Positions 1 to 4,784 of a stretch of 5,305 nucleotides of DNA are shown here, one piece after another. The position numbers were made by a program, and so were the translations under genes. Origin of the DNA: Phycisphaerales bacterium (lineage in GTDB: Bacteria; Planctomycetota; Phycisphaerae; Tepidisphaerales; Tepidisphaeraceae). Position 1 is the first letter of the stretch, and the number at the start of each line of letters is the position of its first letter. The notes beneath the pieces are model-generated. The model made no database searches, was not told where the DNA came from, and saw nothing but the letters and a program-made list of their open reading frames with translations. The stretch is taken from positions 1,520 through 6,824 of the forward strand of contig PMAK01000063.1 of assembly GCA_003153655.1 (NCBI GenBank), written 5' to 3'.

Positions 1-255
1 CCAGTGCCGCAGTTTAATACTGCGAGCCTGTTTTTCCGGAGAATCCGCGTGGGTGGCGTAGCCGTTGGGTCATATACGCCGGCGGAGGCTCGAGCGGCTT
101 GGGACGCGGTTGTTGGATTGCTGGCGAAAGCAGGCGATCGGCCGATTGTGGACAGGGTATTTCCGTTCGATCAAATCCTGCGCGCGTTCGATCGGCTGGC
201 GGCGGGGCCGATGGGCAAGGTGCTGGTGAAAATCGGCACGCTGGGCGATAAATAA
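1..255 (+). CDS. MDR-family zinc-type alcohol dehydrogenase / quinone oxidoreductase, C-terminal fragment
   Basis: The reading frame is open from the first base, so the start and most of the protein lie upstream; about 84 residues remain before TAA 253-255. They match the end of the medium-chain dehydrogenase/reductase fold: a strand and turn (RRIRVGGVAVGSY) closing the NAD(P)-binding domain, then helices, then the typical ending VFPFDQILRAFDRLAAGPMGKVLVKIG, where 'F...I..AF..L..G...GK.V..I' is the family signature. Members oxidise alcohols or reduce enones or quinones with NAD(P)H; the substrate cannot be read from this piece, and the catalytic zinc ligands would be in the missing N-terminal domain. 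The GTG at position 4 is an internal valine, not a start. ribH begins 4 bases after the stop, so the two are probably in one transcript. The family call is fairly sure, the specific enzyme unknown. Confidence 0.8.
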   Translation, partial: PVPQFNTASLFFRRIRVGGVAVGSYTPAEARAAWDAVVGLLAKAGDRPIVDRVFPFDQILRAFDRLAAGPMGKVLVKIGTLGDK

Positions 256-259
256 GCGC

Positions 260-736
260 ATGAGCAACAAGCCACCGGCGGCGAGAGTCGCGAAGGTTCC
301 GAAGTCTGCGAAGATCGCTGTAATTGCCGCGCGGTTTAATGCGCATATTGTGGACGAGCTTTTGCGCGGGTGCGTTGCGCGGCTGGAGGAACTCGGAATT
401 AATTCATCGCGGATTGGGATTCATCGCGTGCCGGGCGCGTTTGAGTTGCCGCTGGCGGCGAAATGGGCCGGACAAGCGCGCGGATGCGCGGCGGTCATTT
501 GTTTAGGCACCGTGATTCGGGGGGATACGCCGCATTTTGATTTTGTCGCAGGCGAAGCGGCGCGGGGGATTCAGGACGTGGGGATTGAATTGGGGATTCC
601 GGTGATTTTTGGCGTGCTGACGACGAATACTGAAGAGCAGGCGAGGCAGAGGATTGATGTCGGCGCGCGTGCCGCGGAGGCGGCAGTGGAGATGATCACG
701 CTTTCAGCGGAATTTAAGAAACCGCAACGCAGATAA
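260..736 (+). CDS. ribH: 6,7-dimethyl-8-ribityllumazine synthase (riboflavin biosynthesis)
   Basis: The 158-residue product matches the usual length of about 155. Lumazine synthase condenses 5-amino-6-ribitylamino-uracil with 3,4-dihydroxy-2-butanone 4-phosphate, the penultimate step of riboflavin synthesis; it acts in the cytosol, usually as pentamers or 60-mers. Visible family motifs are ARFN (residues 24-27, substrate pocket), RVPGAFELP (56-64), GTVIRGDTPHFDFV (83-96) with the catalytic-type histidine H92, and GVLTTNTEEQA (118-128). The N-terminus is a lysine-rich extension (residues 1-18) before the first strand KIAVIAARF. The segment after EQA is shorter than in E. coli RibH, and the usual NKG phosphate-binding Lys appears as Arg (R137) if ARAAEAA is aligned to NKGAEAA. 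ATG 260 has no Shine-Dalgarno sequence and lies 4 bases after the dehydrogenase stop, so translational coupling is likely. No other rib gene is in the window. Confidence 0.95.
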   Translation: MSNKPPAARVAKVPKSAKIAVIAARFNAHIVDELLRGCVARLEELGINSSRIGIHRVPGAFELPLAAKWAGQARGCAAVICLGTVIRGDTPHFDFVAGEAARGIQDVGIELGIPVIFGVLTTNTEEQARQRIDVGARAAEAAVEMITLSAEFKKPQRR

Positions 737-742
737 CTGCTG

Positions 743-1573
743 CTAGTCTGACTTATCATCGGAATCGTACGCCTGGTCGGCATTTTCCCCGCGGACTTCG
801 ACACGTTCCATAGAAATCGCCCGCCCGGTTTCGGGGTCGATTTCGGCGATTGCGCCGCACATCCGCACATCCCCCGTGGCGACCTCGAACGAATGCGGCA
901 TGTTCGTCGTCATATGCTTGACCACGCGATCTTTTCGACGGCCCAGGACGGAATCGTATGGCCCGCACATGCCCAGATCGGTGATGCAGGCGCTGCCGCC
1001 GGGCAGGATTCTTGCGTCGGCGGTGGGGATATGGGTGTGCGTGCCGACGATCATGGAACAGCGGCCATCGAGCCAATGGCCCATCGCGACTTTTTCGCTG
1101 GTTGCCTCGGCATGCATGTCGCAGACGCAGACGCGGACGTTGTCCGGCATTTCGCCGAGGATTCGCTCGGCGGCGGCGAATGGATCGTCCGCGGGTGAGT
1201 TCATGAAGATTCGACCGAGCAGGCAAAAGACGCCAACAGCCGCCCCGCTGTTGGTGGTGACAACGGTATACGGCCTGCCCGCGGCCGCGCTGGCGAGATT
1301 AGCCGGGCGAACGATGCGCTCGCTGGTCTGAAGGGTCTGGACGATATCTATTTTTCGATAGATGTGATCACCGAGTGTTACGACATCGACGCCATAGCTG
1401 CGGATTTTGTTGAACAGGTTAGCGGTGATGCCACTGCCGCCGGCAATGTTTTCGGCATTGGCGATGACGAGATCGATGGATCGCTCGCGGACGAGAGTTG
1501 GGAGTTTCTGGTGCAGGATTTGGCGGCCGGGTCGGCCGACGACATCACCTAGACATAGGATGCGAAGGGGCAT
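743..1573 (-). CDS. YmdB-like metallophosphoesterase (TIGR00282 family), putative 2',3'-cyclic nucleotide phosphodiesterase
   Basis: The 276-residue product has the family's full length (about 265). In order: LGDVVGRPGR (8-17, metal ligand D10), NAENIAGGSGI (39-49, E41 and N42), TLGDHIYRK (67-74), RPAN (89-92), DMHAEATSEK (152-161, H154), VGTHTHIPTADARILPGG (177-193, H179 and H181), and TDLGMCGPYDSVLG (198-211). These are the binuclear metal site residues of the family. Bacillus subtilis YmdB hydrolyses 2',3'-cyclic nucleotides and influences biofilm and motility decisions; that role is not shown here. The third motif is normally GNH, but here it is GDH (D69). The last 15 residues are an acidic tail. 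The gene converges on ribH with a 6-base gap and diverges from lipA. No Shine-Dalgarno sequence precedes ATG 1573, and a -10-like TATTCT lies 7 bases upstream, suggesting a leaderless message. The family is certain; the substrate is inferred. Confidence 0.92.
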   Translation of the reverse strand: MPLRILCLGDVVGRPGRQILHQKLPTLVRERSIDLVIANAENIAGGSGITANLFNKIRSYGVDVVTLGDHIYRKIDIVQTLQTSERIVRPANLASAAAGRPYTVVTTNSGAAVGVFCLLGRIFMNSPADDPFAAAERILGEMPDNVRVCVCDMHAEATSEKVAMGHWLDGRCSMIVGTHTHIPTADARILPGGSACITDLGMCGPYDSVLGRRKDRVVKHMTTNMPHSFEVATGDVRMCGAIAEIDPETGRAISMERVEVRGENADQAYDSDDKSD

Positions 1574-1580
1574 GGGGGAT

Positions 1581-1609
1581 AGAATACAGGGGAAAATCCG
1601 AAATCCGAA
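1581..1609 (-). promoter_or_regulatory. Candidate promoter of the YmdB-like gene
   Basis: On the minus strand TATTCT (1586-1581) resembles a -10 box and is preceded by TG. TTCGGA (1609-1604) lies 17 bases upstream as a weak -35 (3 of 6 consensus bases) and is one unit of the heptad repeat. Transcription would begin at about 1574, one base before the ATG, so the message would be essentially leaderless, consistent with the missing Shine-Dalgarno sequence. Confidence 0.4.
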
Positions 1610-1621
1610 ATCCGAATGACG
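1594..1621. repeat. Heptanucleotide tandem repeat, AAATCCG x3 plus degenerate fourth unit
   Basis: Three perfect copies of AAATCCG (1594-1600, 1601-1607, 1608-1614) are followed in register by AATGACG (1615-1621). The repeat is in the non-coding spacer between the divergent YmdB-like gene and lipA. On the minus strand it gives TTCGGA every 7 bases, one copy at the correct distance to serve as a -35 element. It may simply be a microsatellite; a role in transcription is inference. Confidence 0.85.
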
Positions 1622-1670
1622 GGTTTGGGGTTTCCGCCCGCACCCGCTTTTTCTAATGCCCCATCGCCCC

Positions 1671-1676
1671 TACAAT
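1671..1676 (+). promoter_or_regulatory. Candidate -10 element of lipA
   Basis: TACAAT matches the sigma70 -10 consensus at 5 of 6 bases and lies 13 bases before ATG 1690. No good -35 is seen; a T-run at about 1648-1652 occupies that position. The predicted transcription start near 1683 would leave a leader of about 7 bases, fitting the lack of a clear Shine-Dalgarno sequence. Confidence 0.35.
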
Positions 1677-1689
1677 CGAAATACGGAAT

Positions 1690-2583
1690 ATGGCTCATTC
1701 ACTGGAAATTCTGCCCAATTCACCCGATCAGGGACGAAAGCCGCCCTGGCTCAAGATGAAAATGCCCGCTGGCGAGGGATATAGCCGGCTTTTGAACCTG
1801 GTTAACACGAACAAGCTTCACACGGTTTGCCAATCGGCCAAGTGTCCGAACATGGGGGAATGCTGGGCTGTCGGGACGGCCACGCTGATGATTCTTGGCG
1901 ATGTCTGCACGCGAAGCTGCGGGTTTTGTCATATCGCGACCGGACGTCCGCCGACGCTGGATCTGGATGAGCCTCGGCGTGTGGGCGATGCGGTCCGGAC
2001 GATGGGATTGAAGCATATTGTTGTCACCAGCGTGAATCGAGATGAATTGCCGGATGGCGGAGCCGGGGTGTGGGCGGAGACGATTCGGCAGATTCGGATT
2101 CAGTCGCCGGGCACCAGTGTTGAAGTTCTGATTCCGGATTTTTGTGGCGATTGGGATGCGCTGCAAAAGGTGCTGGATGAAAAGCCGGAGATTCTCAATC
2201 ACAATATTGAGACGGTGCCGCGGCTATATTCAGTTGTGCGTCCACAGGCGAAATATCATCGCTCGCTCAAACTGCTTCAGATCGCCAAGGGGCAGGGATT
2301 TATTTCCAAGACGGGGATGATGCTCGGGCTTGGCGAGCGGGACGATGAGATCGATCAGGTGCTGGACGATCTGGTGGCCATCGGATGCGAGATTCTGACG
2401 CTGGGCCAATATCTACGTCCGACGACGCAGCATCTGCCGGTGGTGCGGTGGGTGCATCCGGATGAATTCGCGAATTGGAAAGTTCGCGGAGAGGCGAAGG
2501 GGATTCGACACGTGGAATCCGGGCCGATGGTTCGCAGCAGTTATCACGCTGAGCAGCAGGTGCATGCTCATGCGGGGTCCTAA
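1690..2583 (+). CDS. lipA: Lipoyl synthase, radical SAM enzyme
   Basis: The 297-residue product is the usual LipA length. The enzyme inserts two sulfurs into protein-bound octanoyl groups to make lipoyl cofactor for pyruvate and 2-oxoglutarate dehydrogenases and the glycine cleavage H protein. Both iron-sulfur clusters can be read: the auxiliary cluster motif CX4CX5C (C47, C52, C58, in CQSAKCPNMGEC) and the radical SAM motif CX3CX2C (C73, C77, C80, in CTRSCGFC). Further family blocks are VTSVNRDELPDGG, the NHNIETVPRLYSVVRP stretch, KTGMMLGLGE, LTLGQYLRPT and, near the end, VESGPMVRSSYHA with the RSSY serine (S283-S284) that ligates the auxiliary cluster in characterised LipA. PPWLK (18-22) is the normal start of the conserved region, supporting ATG 1690. 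No lipB or lplA is nearby. It runs divergently from the YmdB-like gene and converges on the toxin-antitoxin operon with a 14-base gap and no visible terminator. Confidence 0.97.
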   Translation: MAHSLEILPNSPDQGRKPPWLKMKMPAGEGYSRLLNLVNTNKLHTVCQSAKCPNMGECWAVGTATLMILGDVCTRSCGFCHIATGRPPTLDLDEPRRVGDAVRTMGLKHIVVTSVNRDELPDGGAGVWAETIRQIRIQSPGTSVEVLIPDFCGDWDALQKVLDEKPEILNHNIETVPRLYSVVRPQAKYHRSLKLLQIAKGQGFISKTGMMLGLGERDDEIDQVLDDLVAIGCEILTLGQYLRPTTQHLPVVRWVHPDEFANWKVRGEAKGIRHVESGPMVRSSYHAEQQVHAHAGS

Positions 2584-2597
2584 ATTGTTCGCCTCGC

Positions 2598-2921
2598 TTA
2601 TGCCGCTCGCTTTGAAGCGATGATCTTGCCGATGGCCCGGCGTGACACTCTCATTGCAAACAAGGCCTTGCAGATGAGATCAAGGCTTACATCGGAGTCC
2701 CCCGCTTCCATCTTTGCTACCCGTGATTGACTCGAACCGATGAGTTTCGCGAGGGCATGCTGGGTGATGCTCGCTTGTATTCGAACCGTCTTTAGCATTC
2801 CAATGAGACGGACCTTCAACTCGATCAATGCCATCTCCTCATCGGAGAGGTTCAAAAACTCCTGAACGCTTCCGACTTTGAATCCGGCTTTTTCAAGCTT
2901 GTTTCGTTTTGACTGTTTCAT
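2598..2921 (-). CDS. XRE-family helix-turn-helix antitoxin of a type II toxin-antitoxin pair
   Basis: This 107-residue protein follows the toxin on the same strand. Its N-terminal part (KQSKRNKLEKAGFKVGSVQEFLNLSDEEMALIELK) is the typical lead-in of the antitoxins that accompany Gp49-like RelE/HigB toxins. A Cro/C1-type HTH covers about residues 48-95, with QHALAKLIG as helix 2 and SSQSRVAKMEAGD as the recognition helix region. The expected role is to bind and neutralise the toxin and, with or without it, repress the operon. A longer frame could begin at GTG 2927, but that GTG is part of the GAGGTG ribosome-binding site; ATG 2921 has GAGG five bases upstream, so I prefer it. The Shine-Dalgarno sequence overlaps the toxin's TGA, indicating coupled translation. 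The 3' end approaches lipA to 14 bases. The family is confident; neutralisation is inferred from the pairing. Confidence 0.9.
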   Translation of the reverse strand: MKQSKRNKLEKAGFKVGSVQEFLNLSDEEMALIELKVRLIGMLKTVRIQASITQHALAKLIGSSQSRVAKMEAGDSDVSLDLICKALFAMRVSRRAIGKIIASKRAA

Positions 2922-2924
2922 ACA

Positions 2925-2930
2925 CACCTC
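2925..2930 (-). promoter_or_regulatory. Shine-Dalgarno sequence of the antitoxin gene
   Basis: GAGGTG on the minus strand overlaps the toxin stop codon (TGAGG) and puts GAGG five bases before ATG 2921. It decides the antitoxin start and suggests the antitoxin is made efficiently by ribosomes loading at or terminating at this junction, while the toxin itself has no Shine-Dalgarno sequence. Confidence 0.75.
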
Positions 2931-3267
2931 AATGACTTACCCCATCGTACAATTTGAACCGGCGTTTACAGGCATCAATGATATTTTGAGGGGTCTGTTG
3001 CGTCTTTTTCGCAAACACATCGCCGATTACAATCGCATCGACATCGATCCGATAGACTATACGCCACGTCACTCGGTTCTCAGCATCTCTGATTCGCAGT
3101 TCATGACACCGAGGCGCTATGGCCGGCATTGGCCTCGATTCCGGCATCTGTAGCGATGTGCCTCTTTGGACAAGCCTGAGCAAGAATCCCGCAGTGCTGC
3201 GGGCCGTGGTTGAAAATGGCGGGCTTTTGATCTCTCCATGAAGCCAAACGAGAATCTTATCCGTCAT
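2929..3267 (-). CDS. RelE/ParE-superfamily toxin (phage Gp49-like, HigB-type)
   Basis: This 112-residue protein precedes the antitoxin. Recognisable blocks are VWLHGEIKSPPFS (7-19) at the start, AGFLLRLVQRG (26-36), MPESRPMPAIAPRCHELRIRD (41-61) and WRIVYRIDVDAIVIGDVFAKKTQQTP (68-93), followed by a basic helix IIDACKRRFKLYD. This is the PF05973 pattern of RelE-like toxins. Relatives are ribosome-dependent mRNA interferases that stop translation when the antitoxin is lost; activity is not shown here. Toxin-first order is as in higBA. Start ATG 3267 agrees with the usual family N-terminus and lies only about 10 bases after a good -10 box, with no Shine-Dalgarno sequence, so the toxin is probably translated from a leaderless or very short-leader message. 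The module sits between lipA and mltA like an accessory insertion, and its DNA looks less GC-rich than its neighbours (by eye, not counted). Confidence 0.9.
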   Translation of the reverse strand: MTDKILVWLHGEIKSPPFSTTARSTAGFLLRLVQRGTSLQMPESRPMPAIAPRCHELRIRDAENRVTWRIVYRIDVDAIVIGDVFAKKTQQTPQNIIDACKRRFKLYDGVSH

Positions 3268-3277
3268 GCCATGTGCG

Positions 3278-3306
3278 AGTATATGTCAGATACGACATAA
3301 TTGCAA
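3278..3306 (-). promoter_or_regulatory. Promoter of the toxin-antitoxin operon
   Basis: On the minus strand TTGCAA (3306-3301, 4 of 6 to the -35 consensus) and TATACT (3283-3278, 5 of 6 to the -10 consensus) are separated by exactly 17 bases. The predicted start is near 3271, about 4 bases before ATG 3267. The spacer is filled by the inverted repeat at 3282-3299, so a bound repressor would block RNA polymerase directly. Confidence 0.7.
3282..3299. promoter_or_regulatory. Inverted-repeat operator candidate for the antitoxin or toxin-antitoxin complex
   Basis: TATGTC and GACATA form perfect 6-bp arms around a 6-base centre (AGATAC on the plus strand). The repeat lies in the spacer of the operon promoter and overlaps the -10 box by two bases. 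Dyads of this size and place are typical binding sites of dimeric XRE-type antitoxins, so autoregulation is likely but inferred. Confidence 0.7.
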
Positions 3307-3330
3307 TAATTCAAAAAAAGCTCCGCCCAT

Positions 3331-3360
3331 TTGTTCTCCCGTAGGTGGAAAGAAGATACT
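3331..3360 (+). promoter_or_regulatory. Weak candidate promoter of mltA
   Basis: TTGTTC (3331-3336) and GATACT (3355-3360) are 18 bases apart and resemble -35 (3 of 6) and -10 (4 of 6) elements. Transcription would start near 3367, giving a leader of about 50 bases that contains the hairpin at 3377-3401 and the ribosome-binding site. The match is modest. Confidence 0.3.
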
Positions 3361-3376
3361 ATTTGGCTGGAAAAAA

Positions 3377-3401
3377 CAGTGGCGTGGTCGCCACGTCGTT
3401 G
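3377..3401 (+). other. Hairpin in the mltA leader
   Basis: An 11-bp stem closes on a UCG triloop (3388-3390). The inner pairs GUGG/CCAC (3384-3387 with 3391-3394) and C3383-G3395 are Watson-Crick; the outer part includes three G-U pairs (3379-3399, 3380-3398, 3382-3396). It ends 6 bases before the GGAGG site and is not followed by a T-run, so it is not an intrinsic terminator. It could affect translation or mRNA stability. Confidence 0.45.
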
Positions 3402-3407
3402 ATTCAT

Positions 3408-3412
3408 GGAGG
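3408..3412 (+). promoter_or_regulatory. Shine-Dalgarno sequence of mltA
   Basis: GGAGG lies four bases before GTG 3417. It settles the start codon: the frame is open further upstream to a GTG at 3345, but that codon has no Shine-Dalgarno sequence and would place 24 residues in front of a well-formed lipoprotein signal peptide. Confidence 0.85.
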
Positions 3413-3416
3413 AATC

Positions 3417-4712
3417 GTGCAGGTCAAATTTTCCCGTTGGTCACTTTGGATCCCTGGTGTCGCCGCCGCGATTTTTTGTGCTGGTTGCAAGCCGGAATCT
3501 CCGCCGCCTGAGCCTCGGGCGATTGATTTTCGCAAGCCGCTGCCCGAGGGAATGGTGGCGCTGCGGAAGATCAGTCCGAGTGAATATCCGAATTTCGCGG
3601 AACAGCCGGTTGATCCGGTGCGGCTGCGAGCGGCGATCGACAACAGTTTGAAATATCTTTCCGCGCCCAGCAGCCGGCAATATTTCCCTTATCTCGACAT
3701 CACGCACGCTCGCGCGGCGGCGACGTTGCAGCGACTGCGCGGGATTTGCGATCAGGCCATCGCCATGGGCGGATGGAACGGGGCTTGGTTTAACGAACAG
3801 ATCGTTCGGGATTTCGAGGTTTACAAGAGCTATGGAGCGCCGTCGCCGGATGGGACGGCTTTTACCGATCGCGTGCTGTTCACGGGTTATTTCTCGCCAA
3901 TTTATGACGCAAGCCTGCATCGGGGCGACGAATATCAATGGCCGCTGTATAAGTTGCCGCCCGATCTGGATCGCGATCCGATGACGGGGCAGGTTCATGG
4001 CCGAAAACTTCCAGATGGCGGAATCGTTCCGTATTACACGCGCGGCGAAATCGAAACCGGCAACGTGCTGCCGGGCGATGAATTGGTCTGGGTGAAGAGC
4101 CGGTGGGAAGCATATGTGATTACGATTCAAGGCTCGGCTCGACTGCGATTGGTGGATACCGGCCAGATTTACGATATCGGATATGCAGGGACCAATGGAT
4201 ACGCATATACCAGTCCGGGGCTTCAGATGGTTTCTGATGGGGTAATTACTCAGGATCAATTGAGCCTGCGCGGGCTCGGTGCGTTCTTCGCGGCTCATCC
4301 GGAGGTGATGGATAAATATCTGCCGCTGGACCGGGCCTATGTTTTCTTTACAGAGCGACCGGGAGGACCATTCGGAAGTTTGAATGTTCCGGTGACGCCG
4401 CTGGGGACGATCGCCACGGACAAGGAGCAGAAAGACATTTATCCGCGCGCGATGCCGGCGTTTGTGAAGACGAATATCCCGAACGCCTCAGCCAATGCCC
4501 CCGAGCCGTTTAGTAGCTTTTTGCTCGACCAGGACACCGGCGGCGCTATCCGGGCCAGTGGGCGATGTGACATTTACATGGGCGTCGGCCCGCAGGCGGA
4601 GGCTATGGCGGGATATGAACTGCAACAGGGCGAGCTTTACTATCTGGCGGTGAAACCAGAACTTATGCCTATACCCGCTGATTTGTCGACCGACGGAGCC
4701 AATTCAAAGTAA
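3417..4712 (+). CDS. mltA: Membrane-bound lytic murein transglycosylase A, lipoprotein
   Basis: From GTG 3417 the product has 431 residues. Residues 1-24 form a lipoprotein signal: basic start (K4, R7), hydrophobic core, then FCAGC with C24 as the lipidated residue, although Cys at lipobox -3 is atypical. A proline-rich linker follows. MltA family blocks are FTGYFSP (155-161), QGSARLRLV (238-246), GYAGTNGYAYTS (255-266), YVFF (308-311), and the 3D domain LDQDTGGAIRASGRCDIYMGVG (370-391). D385, in GRCDIYMG, aligns from memory with the catalytic Asp of E. coli MltA; D373 is the other conserved Asp. The enzyme cleaves the MurNAc-GlcNAc bond of peptidoglycan to 1,6-anhydro products, at the inner face of the outer membrane in Gram-negatives. 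Its presence argues for a peptidoglycan wall and outer membrane in this organism. It diverges from the toxin-antitoxin operon and is followed after 72 bases by an exported protein gene. Confidence 0.93.
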   Translation: MQVKFSRWSLWIPGVAAAIFCAGCKPESPPPEPRAIDFRKPLPEGMVALRKISPSEYPNFAEQPVDPVRLRAAIDNSLKYLSAPSSRQYFPYLDITHARAAATLQRLRGICDQAIAMGGWNGAWFNEQIVRDFEVYKSYGAPSPDGTAFTDRVLFTGYFSPIYDASLHRGDEYQWPLYKLPPDLDRDPMTGQVHGRKLPDGGIVPYYTRGEIETGNVLPGDELVWVKSRWEAYVITIQGSARLRLVDTGQIYDIGYAGTNGYAYTSPGLQMVSDGVITQDQLSLRGLGAFFAAHPEVMDKYLPLDRAYVFFTERPGGPFGSLNVPVTPLGTIATDKEQKDIYPRAMPAFVKTNIPNASANAPEPFSSFLLDQDTGGAIRASGRCDIYMGVGPQAEAMAGYELQQGELYYLAVKPELMPIPADLSTDGANSK

Positions 4713-4727
4713 GATTATCTGCAACTT

Positions 4728-4736
4728 TGCTAGAAT
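4728..4736 (+). promoter_or_regulatory. Candidate extended -10 promoter upstream of the exported DUF3299-like gene
   Basis: TGCTAGAAT is an extended -10 (TGn plus TAGAAT, 5 of 6 to TATAAT) in the 72-base gap after mltA. No convincing -35 is visible 17 bases upstream. Transcription would start near 4743, leaving a leader of about 42 bases. Read-through from mltA is also possible since no terminator is seen. Confidence 0.35.
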
Positions 4737-4755
4737 TCGCTGATTAAACCTCTGG

Positions 4756-4768
4756 TATCCTAGGGATA
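4756..4768. repeat. Short inverted repeat upstream of the DUF3299-like gene
   Basis: TATCC and GGATA are perfect 5-bp arms around TAG. The repeat lies just before the ribosome-binding site and downstream of the -10 candidate. It may be a small operator or chance; no T-run follows, so it is not a terminator. Confidence 0.4.
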
Positions 4769-4772
4769 GGAT

Positions 4773-4778
4773 GAGGGG
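4773..4778 (+). promoter_or_regulatory. Shine-Dalgarno sequence of the DUF3299-like gene
   Basis: GAGGGG six bases before ATG 4785 is a good ribosome-binding site and identifies this ATG, followed at once by a signal peptide, as the start of the last gene. Confidence 0.75.
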
Positions 4779-4784
4779 CTCGGT

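Noticed and set aside
729..740. GCAG-ATAA-CTGC stem at the ribH end as a terminator
   Set aside because: Only 4 bp with no following T-run; too weak to call.
876..1331. Plus-strand open frame of 151 codons opposite the YmdB-like gene
   Set aside because: It overlaps a strongly conserved minus-strand coding region and shows no family motif or ribosome-binding site.
1594..1621. Heptad repeat as a CRISPR array
   Set aside because: Units are 7 bases in direct tandem with no spacers, and no cas genes are present.
1720..2202. Minus-strand open frame of 160 codons opposite lipA
   Set aside because: It is antisense to the iron-sulfur motifs of lipA and has no recognisable protein pattern.
2607..2620. 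TCGCTT-TG-AAGCGA inverted repeat as a terminator for lipA or the antitoxin gene
   Set aside because: It lies within the end of the antitoxin coding sequence, the loop is too tight and there is no T-run on either strand.
3345..3416. 24-residue upstream extension of mltA from GTG 3345
   Set aside because: No Shine-Dalgarno sequence precedes it, it crosses the leader hairpin, and it would put extra residues before a good lipoprotein signal that has its own GGAGG at the right spacing.
3441..4298. Long minus-strand open frame (285 codons) opposite mltA
   Set aside because: It is fully antisense to a clear mltA coding region; its translation is rich in Arg, His and Ile with no recognisable domain, as expected for a shadow frame.
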